Origin: Tenrec ecaudatus
Lineage: Eukaryota > Chordata > Mammalia > Afrosoricida > Tenrecidae
Direction: 5' to 3'
Length of the DNA stretch: 64,000 nt
Assembly (NCBI RefSeq): GCF_050624435.1
Contig: NC_134545.1
Span: forward strand, 85,464,063 to 85,528,062
The notes beneath the pieces were generated by a model. That model worked only from the letters and a program-made list of their open reading frames with translations. It was not told where the DNA came from and made no database searches. The position numbers and the translations under genes are program-made. Shown piece by piece: positions 12,180 through 24,880 of the stretch (its first letter is position 1; each line of letters starts with the position of its first letter).

Positions 12180-12345
12180 AGGCCTGCACATTATGCTCAT
12201 TCTTAAAATGCTTTTGCTGGCAATTAAACGGCTGCAGTTATTGATCTTTGTTGATTTTATGTCCTCCTAATTTGCATAATCTATTAAAGATGAATGATTC
12301 ATGACGCGTTTATTATGGGGACGGACAGAATTTGCCGGAGGTACT
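12180..12345. promoter_or_regulatory. Candidate conserved non-coding element with octamer motif
   Basis: AT-rich island with a perfect POU octamer ATTTGCAT at 12270-12277, GGCAATTAAACGG, TTATTGATCTTTGTTG (SOX-like CTTTGTT) and CGTTTATTATGG (CDX-like). It lies 100 bp from the preceding candidate. Confidence 0.45.
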
Positions 12346-15300
12346 GTCAAGGTGAGCAGACGAGGCAATGACCAAGCCTTTGCGGGCCACCTCAGGAATG
12401 GGGCCACCACGCTGGCTTTAGCACCAGTGATGCCAGGGGAGCAGACCCAGGAGATGCGTTTTTCTAGAAAGGAGAGTCTTTTTTAGAAGGAGGTTGGCAT
12501 GGGGGAGACTTGGCTCCATGCAGGGCACAGAAGACGCTCTTGGTATATTTTCAGGAATTCCACTCAGAGTCTCTATCTGGCGGATCGTCAGGGCTCTAGT
12601 GGAGGGGGAAAGCGGAAGGCGCTTTCAGGTGGGTGATGGTGGCCAGGTGTGTGCTAAGGGTGAGGCAGTCGTTGGGGTCATCCCTGGACCCACAGCCTGG
12701 TTTGGGGGTCCCAGGGTGTTCAGGGTCCTTCTCCATGCCCCAAGTCTCGGGCACTGCAGCCTACCTTCCCCAGAACAGGCAGCAGAAGCCTTCGACTTTG
12801 GCCCTGATGGCCTCGGCCCAGGAAGTGCCCCACTTCCACCTGAAGAGCTAGACCTTATTGATATTCCTGCCACCTCCTGGCACCAGAGGCTGATTTCAAA
12901 CTTCACCGGCCTCTTGATACGGCTGTTCCACAAGATCAGAAGCGAGGAGGAGAGAGGAGCCTGGGCATTGTGTGGAGGAGAGAGTGGTGCCCAGTGGGCC
13001 AGGCTACAGCTAATCACATTGCAAGCTAGGGTGGCTGCCAGGTGCCGGGACTTAGCCTGATAGCCTCCTCTCCCACCTTCCACTGGGAACCAAGGAGAGA
13101 GACCGATTTTTTCTGGGTGGGGTTGGTAAGTTCTGCCGAGATTTTAATTTCACTGCATCACAACTCAGCAAGCTGCCAAGTCAAGCTGGTTATTTAAATT
13201 TATCACCCACTTTCCTCCCGCCGCTGGGCTGCTTGAGCTCTGCGGAGGCTCTTCTCTCCAGCCCACTGCTCTAGGCTGCTGGTCTGGAACGGAGCCGAGC
13301 CTCTAAGTGATAAGGAAAAAGGGACCGGCTAGGGGACAATGTGGGTTGGGGGCTCTGGCCTCATGCTCCTTAGTGTCAGGTCGACTGGCAGTGACTAGTC
13401 CCTTCCAGCACCTTCTTAGCCCTCCATGGGACCGAGCAGAATGCCACCATGGACCCTTCTCTCTGGCTCCCACGCTGTGCTGGTGTGTTGGAAAAGACAG
13501 CTGCTCTTCTCCCTGACCTCTGCCCCACCCCTGCCTCCTCCCTTACCTGGCCCCGGCCAGGTCTGCAGCTCTTATTGACTAGGAAGAAGGTGAGAACTGG
13601 TTTCATGTCTGAGTCTGGTGCACGGCCACCCTCAAGGTCCCGGTAGTTGCCTTCCCTGGCGCCCAAAGGGAGGGAGTTGGTGCAACAGCAATTCCTGTTC
13701 ACTGGGGACACAGAGGGACCTGGCCATCCCTGGCTGCTTCACCAGGCGGACTTCACTGGCCTCTAGTGGGCATCACTGCCAAGCACTGGGAATGCGTGGT
13801 ACAAATGTAGTTCTGGCCACCGCCCTTGACTCCCAGAGAGGTCGTGGAGGAGTGAAAGTGTGGTCCAGAGACAAGGCAGGCTCAGCTTGGCAAAGCCGAG
13901 CTGGAGACCTAGCAGGACAAGAAACGCTACTTACTCTCTAAGTGCCCGAGAGAGCACCAGGCACGGCAGTGTGGCACACCTAGTGGGTGGACGTTGGGTT
14001 TGTGACACACCAGACAGGGGCACGCCCTCCAGCCCAAGGGGAACGGGAAGCTAGAACTCTATTACCCTGAATGCAGATGGGGGCAGAGTGGGACAGTGTT
14101 GCCATCGAAAAGGAAACACACAAACTCATCCCCATGACCAAGAGCAGCATGTGCGGAACTCAGTGTCAGCCCGAAAAATGAGGACTGTCTTTCTGAGCCC
14201 CCCACCCTGCACCAAAGTCCAACTGTGTGTACCATGAGCCTGTGTGCCTCGGAACTCCAAGCCTAGACTAAGAACCCACCTGAACACAGGAGTTCTGCCA
14301 TCCAGGACCTGGGGGACTCCCACATCCTTTCCTATCCAGGAGCTCACTATTTTATATATATAGTAACCCCCCTATAAATATGAAGGGTTATGAGCAAGAG
14401 TTATAGATCCAATAGATGTGACAATTCACACCCCCTCACGAGCGAGAAATAAGAGAATGAGCGCACAGTAACTAGAATATAGGCATGTTTAATGCCGTAG
14501 TGAGAGAGAGAGGTGCTGGTTTTGTCTCTACCGCATATCGAGATCCCTTGTCTCCTTTCCAACCACCCATCAGCAAATTGGCAGATAATGGGGAGCAAAA
14601 GGACAAGGACTGGGTTTTAAACCTGCTCCCCCAGCTTACAGTTTGAGGGTCTAGGAGCCAGGGAAGGACTGGGTCTCAGGCAGGCCTGCAGGCTGCTTCC
14701 AGGCTGCAAAGTCTCACCAGGGCATCTGGCCTTTCCTGGGAAAATGTGCTGAATAAGAGAGAAGTGGGCACAGGCCTGTACTTCCTTCCTTGGGCAGGGG
14801 GATGAGGTGGTTTTACTTAAGACTTTGGAAGAAACTTCTCGTAATGCCTAGAGAAGAGGGCTCTGACAGAGGCTCTGGCTACAAACATCAGGAAGAGGTG
14901 TGGAACCTGCCACAGGAGGAGGACCTCAAGGCAGAGAGAAAGAAGCTGTAGCTGCCAGTCTCCTGGAAACTGGCAGGTTTGGGTGCCCGTGGGGGAATCC
15001 GGTGAGCCAAAGTCAATGTTGGAAAAGGAGTGAGCTCAGTTTCTCAGAGGAAGATTCAGGGATGCTTCAAAGCTCAGATTCCTTACCCGGACTTGGGGGA
15101 GTCTGAGCAGAAACCTTTCAGCAGGTAGTGGTATGACCCCTGGGAAATCCAAAGTCTCTTCCCATTTAGGGATCCCTGAGACCTTCAGGAACAGCCTCTT
15201 TCCTGTGGTTAACAACCCCCCCCAAAAAAACTGCATTTCCCTTCATGAAACAAACAGCTTAGCTCTTGGCCAGCCCCTCGGTGGAGGAGAGGGCAATAAA

Positions 15301-15918
15301 GACTTGAGAAATGTCTCTATAGGAGTCTGGGAGTCTCCTAGCCTTGCTGTCAGCTAAAAGTCCCTGATTAGTGAGAAGCATTTAGGGCGCAGACAAGAGG
15401 ATCCCTCTCCAACCTTGGAGGGAGACAGGGTTAAGGTAACTTTGGGTATGCAGCAAGTCAGGGAACCCTTCCCTGGACCCCTCCCTCAGACTGCCAAGGC
15501 CCAGAGGCCAGCCTCAGACACCATCCCCTGTGTCTCCAGTCACATCACAGAGACCTCAGCTCTGATTTAATTATGAGGCATTTCCATAGCAATGAGACAT
15601 TGACAGATAATGCCTGAGCTCTGGGCCTGCATCCCAGGGAGTCCCTAGATCAAGGCTCTTTCCTTACCTTCCCATCCAGTCTGCTTCTAGAGGAAGAAGA
15701 TATCGAAAAGATGAGGCACGACTTCATTCTAGGGTTCAGTGGATCAGGGCAAACTTGAGCACAAATAAAGATGATAACACTCCAACCTCCAGCACCAAGC
15801 TCATGTCCATGTCGGGGTCCATCAGTCATCTCAGTGGTCCATGGGCTGCCCCTCCCCAGGTGGGTACCATGGGCAGAAACACAGATGGCTGACAACACAG
15901 ATGGGCGACAGAGGCTAG

Positions 15919-16020
<102 letters not shown>

Positions 16021-18559
16021 TGGGATGGGGGCAGAGTGAAGAAGAGACGAAGGATTTCCAAGCATCTTATTGAAGATGCAGGTCTGTGCTCCTCTGAACT
16101 GATCACAAGTCTGGTGGATCACGCTGGGTGATCATCTCCTCCTCTCCTCTCTTCTCTCTCATCTTCATAGCCTAGCGCCTGGGCACCACCGAATGGACTG
16201 GGCTTGTTCCTCCACAACATGGTCCCCACCTCCCTCTCATTCATTTAGAGAGCAACAGGAAAGGCCAGTCTGAGCTGGAAGCACACTGGTTTCCAGAAAG
16301 CAGTGGACTTTAGTTCAAGACCGTAGCACAGCCAACTGAGACGAACACAGACTTGTCTCGTGGAGGACACTGGGGACTTGCCATAATGATCAGCTAGGTT
16401 ATCGATGCCTTCCAGCTGCTGCCAGTACTGTTTAGAGATGGTTGGGGTGCCCCACCCGAGGGGGAGAATCTCCAAAAGTGGGGCCCTACCCAGCAGTAAG
16501 ACCATTTATTCCACTGTTTGGAACTTTCAAAGAAGAAAAGGTTGGCTAAGTAAAAATAGACTCAGTCAACCCAGCCTTTTCTGATTGACTGGTGACGTCC
16601 CAATGAATGCAGCAGATTTGTATTGAGGCCAAAGGCACAGAAATGTTTTGTTGTTCCACCCCTGCCCCATCCCACCCCACCCTACCTTCCAGCTACTCAG
16701 ACAGAACCTGACAGTCTGCTTCCCCCAGAGCCACCCATCCCCCAAGGTGACAGGAAACCCCCCACCTCCATCCCTGGGAGTGATCGGAATCCTTTCCCCC
16801 CCCACTCCACCCCCATAGTAGCTGTAACCCAGGGCCAAGCCAAGTGCCTTTTTAACCCTAAGCCTTGGGCGGGGAGCCCTGCCACTGCGGTCCCTTCTGA
16901 GAAGCTTTGCATGCCTGCAGCCTGGAATCTTCCTCTCTCCTCCTGGTGGCAGCTGGGCTGCCAGGCAGGGGGGGTAGGAAATCCTGAGGCGGCTCCCAGA
17001 GCAGCCTAATGCTCCGGCGGCTTAAGTGGCAGTTTTCCCCGGATTACAGTTTCACTTACACGGAGTGCCTGAAAAAACGCTGCGCTTCGGAAGGATTAGA
17101 GCTGACAATTCGGTGCTCTCCGAGAACAAAATAAAGCCAGAGAGGAACTGGGAGACCTGGAGTATCAGAAGCCTGTGCAAACAGGCTTAACCTCTGCCCA
17201 CCCAGCATGGGGTCTCTCTTGCTCTGAGACCCTCAGCAAACCTGGGTCCAGCTCCCCTGAGCCCCAGCACCTGCCTGGCTCAGATCTTCATGTGTGCTTT
17301 GCTCCTAGTGCCAGAGAAGGTACCTTGGGGCATGACGAGAGGGCTAGGAATGGGCTCCACCTGTCTTTCTCTGCACCTCCCTTGGCTCCTCTAGAAAATA
17401 TGAGAGATGGGCAAGAAGACAGGCAAGTGGCCTTCCAGCTCTCCTGAATGCCCCTTAGCTTAATTCCAGGACACCCCTGAGCCTTCAGCCCAAGAGAAGG
17501 AAACTGAGCTTCTGCTAAGGCCCAGAGTCAGCAGCCTACACGGCCAAGACTCGGATGATGCACTGGGGGGCAGGGGTGAGGACAGCATGGCTGGTGGTGT
17601 CTAGCTGGTTGGCTTTGTCGAAGGGTAGACCTCACTGAGGCCAGGCAGGTCTGGGCAGCATCCCTGTCTGGTACGCACCAGAGACTAAAAGGTCCAGCTG
17701 TCCGTAGGCAGCAAGACCAGCTAGGACAACATCCAACCTGAGCTGTGGGGCAGCAAGATCAGCTAGGACAACAGCCAACCTGAGCTGTGGACCAGCCTCA
17801 GATTGAGTGTAGGGACCAAGATAGTGCCTGGGGCTGGGGCCCAAAGCTCTAGAAGGATTTGGAAACCTGAGAAGAGGCAAGATGCCCTGTGTAGAAAGCT
17901 CTTGCCCTTGCCTTTTAAAGTATCATTCACAGATGGAAATGTTTGCTACTTTAGTGTATCAGGGATCACGTGGATCTGCCACAAGGTGATCAAAGCTGGT
18001 ATAGAAAAGGCAAGTGTCTGGCATATTTAGGCAGAAATGAAAATGTGGTAACTGAGGGTCCCTGGAAGTATGATACGTTTTTGTCTCTTGGAGGCATAGA
18101 TGGCCAGCCTTGAATAAATTGAATGCCTTCTTTGTCACCACCTTGCCAGAAACTGACAAAACTTGAGGATGGGGCAGTAAAACAAGAGTTAGGTTCTCTG
18201 GCCGAAGGGTCCTCCAGGGTGTCAGGTGGATGGCAAAAGTGCTCATTTTCAGAGAAGGGCGCTGAGGAAAAGCATCTCTAGACTCATTGAATATAACTTT
18301 TGCTACATAAATCTGTGTCTCGTAAGTCTCATCTGAACCATCCCTACCAGCCTGTTCTGTTTCTACAGCCGCTTCCTGTTCATTATTTCTTGGTCTTCTG
18401 AATATTGACATTTTCCTTGACCTGAGATCAGCTCCCACGTCACCCCCTTCACGTGCTAGTTTGCTGTAGGTCATACCATCTTGCTTAGTAGTCTGACTCA
18501 AGAACTTGCCAACAAGTAGCGTCTTCTGTAAAGGAATCATAATGTTATTATTTTCTTCA

Positions 18560-18725
18560 GAAACCAGTTGCCTTTGAGTCTTTTCTAACTAATGCTGCCC
18601 CCATGTATGGGCAGTACGTTCTCCAAACACTGCCTTTGGAAAATAGATGACCACCCCTTTCTCTGGAGGTACCTCTGGGTACAATCAGACCCCCAACCTT
18701 CCTGTAAGCCCCTGAGTGTGTGTGA
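18560..18725 (-). repeat. Afrotherian SINE, reverse orientation
   Basis: AAACCAGTTGCCTTTGAGTC opens the reverse complement of the SINE's 3' end, and GAGGTACCTCTGGGTACAAT corresponds to its tRNA-proximal part. Confidence 0.6.
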
Positions 18726-19136
18726 ATTATTGACGCCGCCAAGCGGCTCCTTTTTATCAAACGGTGCCTGCTAATCATTGTGAATGAGCAGGCCTTTTGT
18801 GAATCTGCTAAAGGTCTTGTATCTTGACTCCAGAAAGATCCTCACCAATAGTACCCCTAAAAATTGACATCCTGTTTTATATGAAACCCCCTGAGGTATA
18901 CCTGTGGGGTCCCATAGGACCAGTGAACCCCATATTTAAAGCCCTTGCCAAAATAAAGAGAGAAGATGAAGATTCTGAATCAGACAAGAGACATGAAGCA
19001 GCACAGCACTCTGTTACAGGAAGAGTGGGTGTGGCGTGATCCCAGTTTGTTTTTCTGGACCCCAGGCCTGTCTGTTTTCTGGCTCTGCAATAGTTGCGAT
19101 CTCTTTGTAGAATGGATCCCTTTGTTTGTCCTATAG

Positions 19137-19285
19137 CCCAGGTTCGGGCATCTACCGAGTTTCCATTTACATGTGTGTAAAATGGGAATTAAAAAGAGCA
19201 CCCTACCATGAGGGCGCTCTGAGGATTAAATGAGATCATCCATGGAAAATATTTTGAGCGGTGCCTGGCCTACAGTAGGTATTCA
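19137..19285 (+). repeat. MIR SINE fragment
   Basis: The segment GTAAAATGGGAATTAAAAAG, then GAGGATTAAATGAGATCATC and GTGCCTGGCCTACAGTAGG, is the 3' half of MIR. Confidence 0.8.
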
Positions 19286-20042
19286 CAGATGGCTAGCTAC
19301 TCCAAGAAGAATGTGTGAAAGAAAGCAGATAGGCATACCCTTGATTCTTAGACTGAACGATGAAAGTGGCATAAGTTATCTGATGACTAAACACTCCAGT
19401 TTCTTAATAAAGTCTTTTCACTGTGCTTTCTCCCCCCCACCCCCCCATTCTCCGTGGGCTTGTAAGAGAAGCTGCGCCTAGATTCTCCAAAACAGTTGAT
19501 TTGCTCTGGCCCATTTGGTAAGGAATGTCTGACACAAGCGCACTGTCTGATTCAGATGTAGTGATTGCTGTAGAAATTGGCTTTAGAATCTTCAGGGACT
19601 TCCGCAGTTGAAGTACAGTGTACAGTGCTTCTAACACTTCTGGGTACTTTACCATTGCCAGCCTCAACTGTTTCTTGAAGAGCCTCTTTGTTTTTTTTAG
19701 AAAACTCTCAAAGGAGATTAATACTCCACCCCATGGAGTTTTACGACGGAGTATCCGTGTCTTCGGGAACTTTTCCTCTTGCCTCATGTTAATGACAGTG
19801 GCAGCGATAGGAGATTTGCCTTGTTGGATCACTTCTTTTCCTGTTCGCTGGCTCTTTGGGGAGAGAGTCTGGCTTTATGTTATCATTAAAAGGCAGAGGG
19901 GTACAGTCGTGGCTTAAACTCAGCTGTGTAGCCACAGGAAAGTCGCCGTGTCTCTCTGTGCGCCCAATTTCCTGCCTTCAAAACAAGCAAGTTTGACCCA
20001 TCCCCTCAACGGCGTCCATTTTTAACACTTTATAACCTTAGG

Positions 20043-20245
20043 AAAGTCCCTGGGTGGTGCCAACAGTGAAGACATCCGGCTGATAACCCAAAGGTTAGCG
20101 GTTCCAGTCCACCCAGAGGTGCCTTGAAAGAAAGGTCTGGTGATCAAGTTTGGAAACAGCAGTCTCGGGAAATGCTACAGCGCGCACGTCCACTGTGACA
20201 CACCTGGGTCGCTGGGTGTCAGAACCGACTAGGCAGCACCTGGCG
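20043..20245 (+). repeat. Afrotherian tRNA-derived SINE
   Basis: GTCCCTGGGTGGTGCCAACA and GGTTCCAGTCCACCCAGAGG mark the tRNA-like head. The tail GTCAGAACCGACTAGGCAGC corresponds to the family's GTCGGAATCGACTCGACGGC. Confidence 0.8.
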
Positions 20246-22154
20246 GAACCTTAGGAAGGGCGCTCCACCATGAACCGCCCATCCCCTTGGAGCGCTGGGT
20301 GGGGTTGGGGCCCTGGGTGGGGCCTGGTGCTTTAGTCACATGACTAGTATTGCCGGCAAAGTGAATGCGTTCCTGCAACTTGTCTGTCTCCTGTTGGGTG
20401 GCCCCTGGTTTAGGATTGGCGCATTCTGCTTTCCCCCATTTCGGTACCTTGGGTGGGTGGTTTGAAGACACTGGCCGGGCCGTCTTACGGGTCCAGAGGC
20501 CAGCTCGGCTCCCATTTGGCCGCCGCAGTGTGCGGCCAGAGGACCGCAGGCTCCGCTGACTGCCCTACGCAGAGCCCATTGCCCATTCATATCCTGCCGC
20601 CATCCGAGCTGTGCTCAGACAGTGCTGCTGGGCAAATGTGATGACGGCCTTAGTAATTTGAAAACTTCCTGCTCTGTGTGTTTCCCGTTATTGACAATGG
20701 TGTTCCAGAAGGATATATGGCTCTGGCAAGAGTGTGGTCAATTTCCCCCGCTCCTCGGGTGCCACCTGTGTACTAATGAAGCTCTTGGCAGTGCTTTGTG
20801 TGCGGTGCCTTGTACTGGGGTGGGCCCAGGGGTCCCAGCGTTGGAGAGTGCAGTGTCAGGAGCACCGCTGCCTGGAGAGCATTAGGAAGCTTGCAGGGCA
20901 TTCCCCCTCCCCGCCGACCCCACCCCTCACTCACCCCCCCCATCGACGGACCTTTTCTCTTACGTTTACGAAATGTCTGCACGCGGCACAGCTGTGCAAA
21001 TTCCACTTGGAAACGGGTGTTGGGAAGCGGGACCGGATGCCAGCAGTTCTATGGGTGACTTGCAGCACCTAGAAGATGCTATGTGCTGCAGGCCGGTCTC
21101 ATTATTTTGTAAGAGAGAAGGCCAAGCGGGGCAAAAAGTGCATCGCAAGGGACTCCAAGGTGTTTCCAGAAACACCTCTCCGGTCCCCCAGCCTCTCCTC
21201 CTCTCTCCCGAAGCCAGTGACACATTTGTGCCCTCAAACCTTCGAGTACAAGGAATTCGTGTGTGAAGATTGTGGGGGCCTGGTCAGCAAATGTCAGAAG
21301 GAATTTAAGTTTATTTATAATCAAGGAAGCATATTTCTTTTTCTGGCTGCTGTGTCGATATTAGGGTCATAGTGCCGGGGGGAAATTGTTTGCTGTATCT
21401 TTCTGGCTTCAAGATCTCAAAATATCCCCTAAGTCTACTGTCTTGGGCCTTTTTGGACAAGTAAGTGTCTCTTAATTAATCACTGTCTACTTTAGCTAGT
21501 CAGGATGAGTGCACCTTTTACTATTAGTGGGATTATGTAAGGATTTACTTTATTGTTGAGAATACATACAGGGAAACAGACACCAATTCAAACTTTTCTA
21601 TGTGTACAATTTAGTGAAGCCCGTTTCATCTTTTGAGTTCTGGCTCATTCTTCAAGAACATTAGCATAAATGTGCTGCCCCACCCCCCCACCCCCCAAAT
21701 TTCTTTCTCATCATTCCAGGTGCTCTTGCCAATTTAATCCCATGTAGATTGTTTTTAAAGAGCCTAATGGTCATGGCAGGATTTTTTTTAATAGTTAAGA
21801 TAAACTTTTGTTTGGTTTTAAAAGATTTCAGAGAATATTTGTGGTTTAGCTTTTCAAGATTATCCCGGGACAATAGTTTCAAGGGTTCTTCCAACTCTGG
21901 CTCCCAGAAAGTCTGGGGTCTACGAGAATTTGATATTTTGTTCTGAAATTCCTCCCTTTTATAAAATCTTTGATCAAAATATGTGCAGGTATGGTGGCCG
22001 GGCACCATTCAGTCCTTCTGGTCTCCTGGCAAAGGAGGCTGTTGTTCAACAAGACAATTGGCCACACCTTTCATATCTCCCTTCTAGTCTTGGTTCACCT
22101 TCTTTCTCTGTTGGTCTAAAGAGAGTACCTTTTATTGGTAACAATACAACAACA

Positions 22155-22372
22155 AATGCAAGTTAGTTGTCAGGGAGCCACTTAGAGCAACCCTGTGTGT
22201 GTCAGAGTAGACCTGTGCTCAGGGGGCTTCTCAGTGACTAATTGCTCTGAAGTGGACTACCAGGCCTTTCCCCAAGGTTTCCCTCTGTGGACTCAAACCC
22301 CCAACCTTCAACCTTTCCATCAGCAGTCAAAGGTGTCCACCTTATGCAACCCCCAGGGACTCCTTTTATTGA
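22155..22372 (-). repeat. Afrotherian SINE, reverse orientation
   Basis: The order of the tail-like segment, AGTAGACCTGTGCTCAGGGG, CAGGCCTTTCCCCAAGG and finally the CCCAGGGACTCC head complement shows a minus-strand copy. Confidence 0.75.
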
Positions 22373-22477
22373 CATCAAGAAAAGAAAACCCACAATTAAG
22401 TAAATTCAAGAACTTTCTCCTTTCCTCCGGGATTCACCATGATCTCTTATGTGATGGTTCTACCCTGGTGTTGACAG

Positions 22478-22685
22478 AGCCCTGGTGGTGTAGTTGTTAT
22501 GGGCTAGGCTGCTAACTGCAAGGTCAGCAGTTCAAAACCATCGGCCACTCCATGGGAGAAAGAATGGGGCTTTCCACTCCTGGGACAAGTGAGTTAGAAT
22601 CTCAGAAACTCACAGACGCAGTTCTACCCTATTCTGCCCAAAAGTGTCACTGTGGGATGGCATGGGCTAGACAGCAGTGAGATGA
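22478..22685 (+). repeat. Afrotherian tRNA-derived SINE
   Basis: The head AGCCCTGGTGGTGTAGTTG and GCAAGGTCAGCAGTTCAAAA, then GGGAGAAAGAATGGGGCTTT, are close to the form that dominates tenrec DNA. Confidence 0.85.
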
Positions 22686-23621
22686 TGCTGTCGTTTGTTG
22701 TAGGGTTCCAGGAGATGTACCGTATCCAGGAGATACGTTAGCTATGCACAATAAACTGAGTCACAGAATATGCCTCCCTCACTCGAAATATTTCATCACT
22801 TTATGCAAAACCATAAACCCTTGTTAAAACTGCTTTCAGAGAAAAGGCAGACTTGAACAATTACATGCTGTCTCAACCTTTATCTCTTTGAAAGAGACCA
22901 ACTCATAGGAAACTATGAGAAAATGGTATAAGCCATATGGAATGGGCTCTAAATGCAATTGAATGGCATAGAATTAATGAGCAAGAGTTTACTGAGCATT
23001 TACCGTGCTCATAGCTATATGGGATAAAGCAGAAGACGGAGCCCTTCCCTCAAGTTCCTTAAAATCGGTTGGAGTCATAGGAGACAACACCGCTGATAAT
23101 ACTGTAGAATGTAATAATGTAATAACACAGTTAACATGAGGCCTGGATGCTATAGAAGCTCAGAAGACAGAAACCTCCCTGATGGGAGAGGAAGGATTTA
23201 ACCAGAGGCGAGAGGAACTTTGAGCAAGGGTATAAAAAGTTGGCAGGGCAAAAGCATGCTGCATAAACCAGCGAAAGCAGCCCAACCAACCCAAGAGGGG
23301 TGAGAACCAGGGCTCAGAGCGTTGAGGCAGGTAGAGTACCTGGGAGGTGGGGCGGCTGGGCGGTGTTCAGATACAAACAGGAGCCTTTAAGGAACCAAAG
23401 CTGGTGTTTCCAAGGCAGGCGGTGCAATGAAAGCGAGGAGGAGGCCAGCAGGCACACTCCGGATAGACTGGAAGTGGACGAATCTGGAGATTGGGAATAC
23501 AAGCGACAACCCTGTGGTGGCCGACCAAAAGTAGGTTCTTAGAAGACGAGTTATGGAGACAAGACAGATGTAACAGACACTAACACAGAGACCTGGCAAC
23601 ACTTGGTGACTGGCTTCACTT

Positions 23622-23822
23622 ACCCATTACTATCAAGTTCATTCTAACTCACAGCGACCCTCTAAGACGGAGTAGAACTGCCCCCAGAGGGTTTCCGAAG
23701 CTGTACATCTTTCTGGAAGAAGACTGCCACACCTTCCCCCACAGAGGGGCTGGTGGGTGTAAACCACATTCCTTTTGGTTAGCAGCCAACCGTTTTAACC
23801 CCTGTGCTACCAGGGCAACTGC
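23622..23822 (-). repeat. Afrotherian SINE, reverse orientation
   Basis: It contains GGAGTAGAACTGCCCCCAGA and ends GTTAGCAGCCAACCGTTTTA then GTGCTACCAGGG, the complement of the tRNA-like head. Confidence 0.75.
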
Positions 23823-24124
23823 CTTGACACGGGCAGGGAGAGAAAGACACCCAAAGACTCCAAACGTTCTAGCCTGATGGGCTACAAGAGGGTCAGTAGA
23901 ATAGAGATCGGGGTGAGGACAAGAGAGAGGCATCTGCTTTTGTTCCTATTGCATTTGAAATGACAGTGGAACGATAGTGAAAATGGCAGGCAACTGGAAA
24001 GGCAAAACCCTGACCTGTGGCCTGGTATACTTAGGGAGAGAGGAACCACACATATGTGCTAAGGTCGAGGCAAGGATCCACAGCCCTGAGATCCAAAGAA
24101 CAAGATGATGCCCAGTCTCCACTG

Positions 24125-24545
24125 CTGACCACACTGAAAAGAATCACAATAGAGAGTTCTGGCCACCGCGGGAGGGAAATATAGAGCAAAATAAAAAATC
24201 CTAAGACGGAAGCACATTGACTGCTTGCATAGAGACTGTTGGAACCCTCTTCATCTATGGCCCTTAGTCACCTTTCACTCCTGGACCTGAACTCATCCCC
24301 TGGGCTCCAACCTCCAAGGTGAACAAGAACACCGGGGAAATAGGCACGCCTTAGAACCATCCACCACGTGAGATCAAAAGGGCAGCATTGGCGCTGGAGT
24401 CAGGCTTGGAAGGTAAAAAGGAATTGGAAGGGAAGTCAAACGGAAATAGGAAGCACAGGGAGGAAGTGGACCGAGTGCTGTTGCATTGTGGGGACAGCGA
24501 TTGATGACACACAAACAAGTATATGAATTATTGAAGGCACCACCA
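24125..24545 (+). repeat. Dispersed afrotherian repeat (related to 52577-53185)
   Basis: It shares landmarks in the same order with the copy at 52577-53185: GAGATCAAAAGGGCAGCATT, then a GGGACAGCGATTGATGACA segment and TATGAATTATTGAAGG. The family name is not known to me. Confidence 0.55.
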
Positions 24546-24699
24546 AGGTGCTCAAAAACCTCTCACAATAAAACGAAAACAGGGAAAACGGGCAAGGAAG
24601 CACGCATTTCAGACAAAGAGACAGTGAGGTCCTCTTCTAGGAGGGCGAGAGATTTGGGGACAGCAATGGGAAGGATGGAGACAAGGACTGAGATATCGT

Positions 24700-24880
24700 C
24701 CAGACGGTGCAGGCCACAGCTGCCAACCAGCAGCTTGGAGGTTCGAAACCACCAAGTGGCTCCAAAGGTGGATGGTCAGATGATTGACTTTCTTAAAGGT
24801 TACAGCTAAGAAAAATTTTGAGGGGCAGCTCTAGTCTGTCACATGGGGTTTAAATGGGCTCAGTGGCATGTAGCAACCTG
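24700..24880 (+). repeat. Degenerate afrotherian SINE
   Basis: GGAGGTTCGAAACCACCAAG preserves a box-B-like segment, and GGGGCAGCTCTAGTCTGTCA matches the body. The remainder is eroded. Confidence 0.55.

Noticed and set aside
12494-13060. 188-codon plus-strand open frame with a plausible-looking middle section
   Set aside because: It lies within the PAX2 intron with no family match that I can see. The surrounding sequence shows no exon structure.
22980-23110. Possible old transposon piece (TTTACTGAGCATTTACCGTG and following)
   Set aside because: It resembles phrases common in several old mammalian repeats, but too little remains to name a family.
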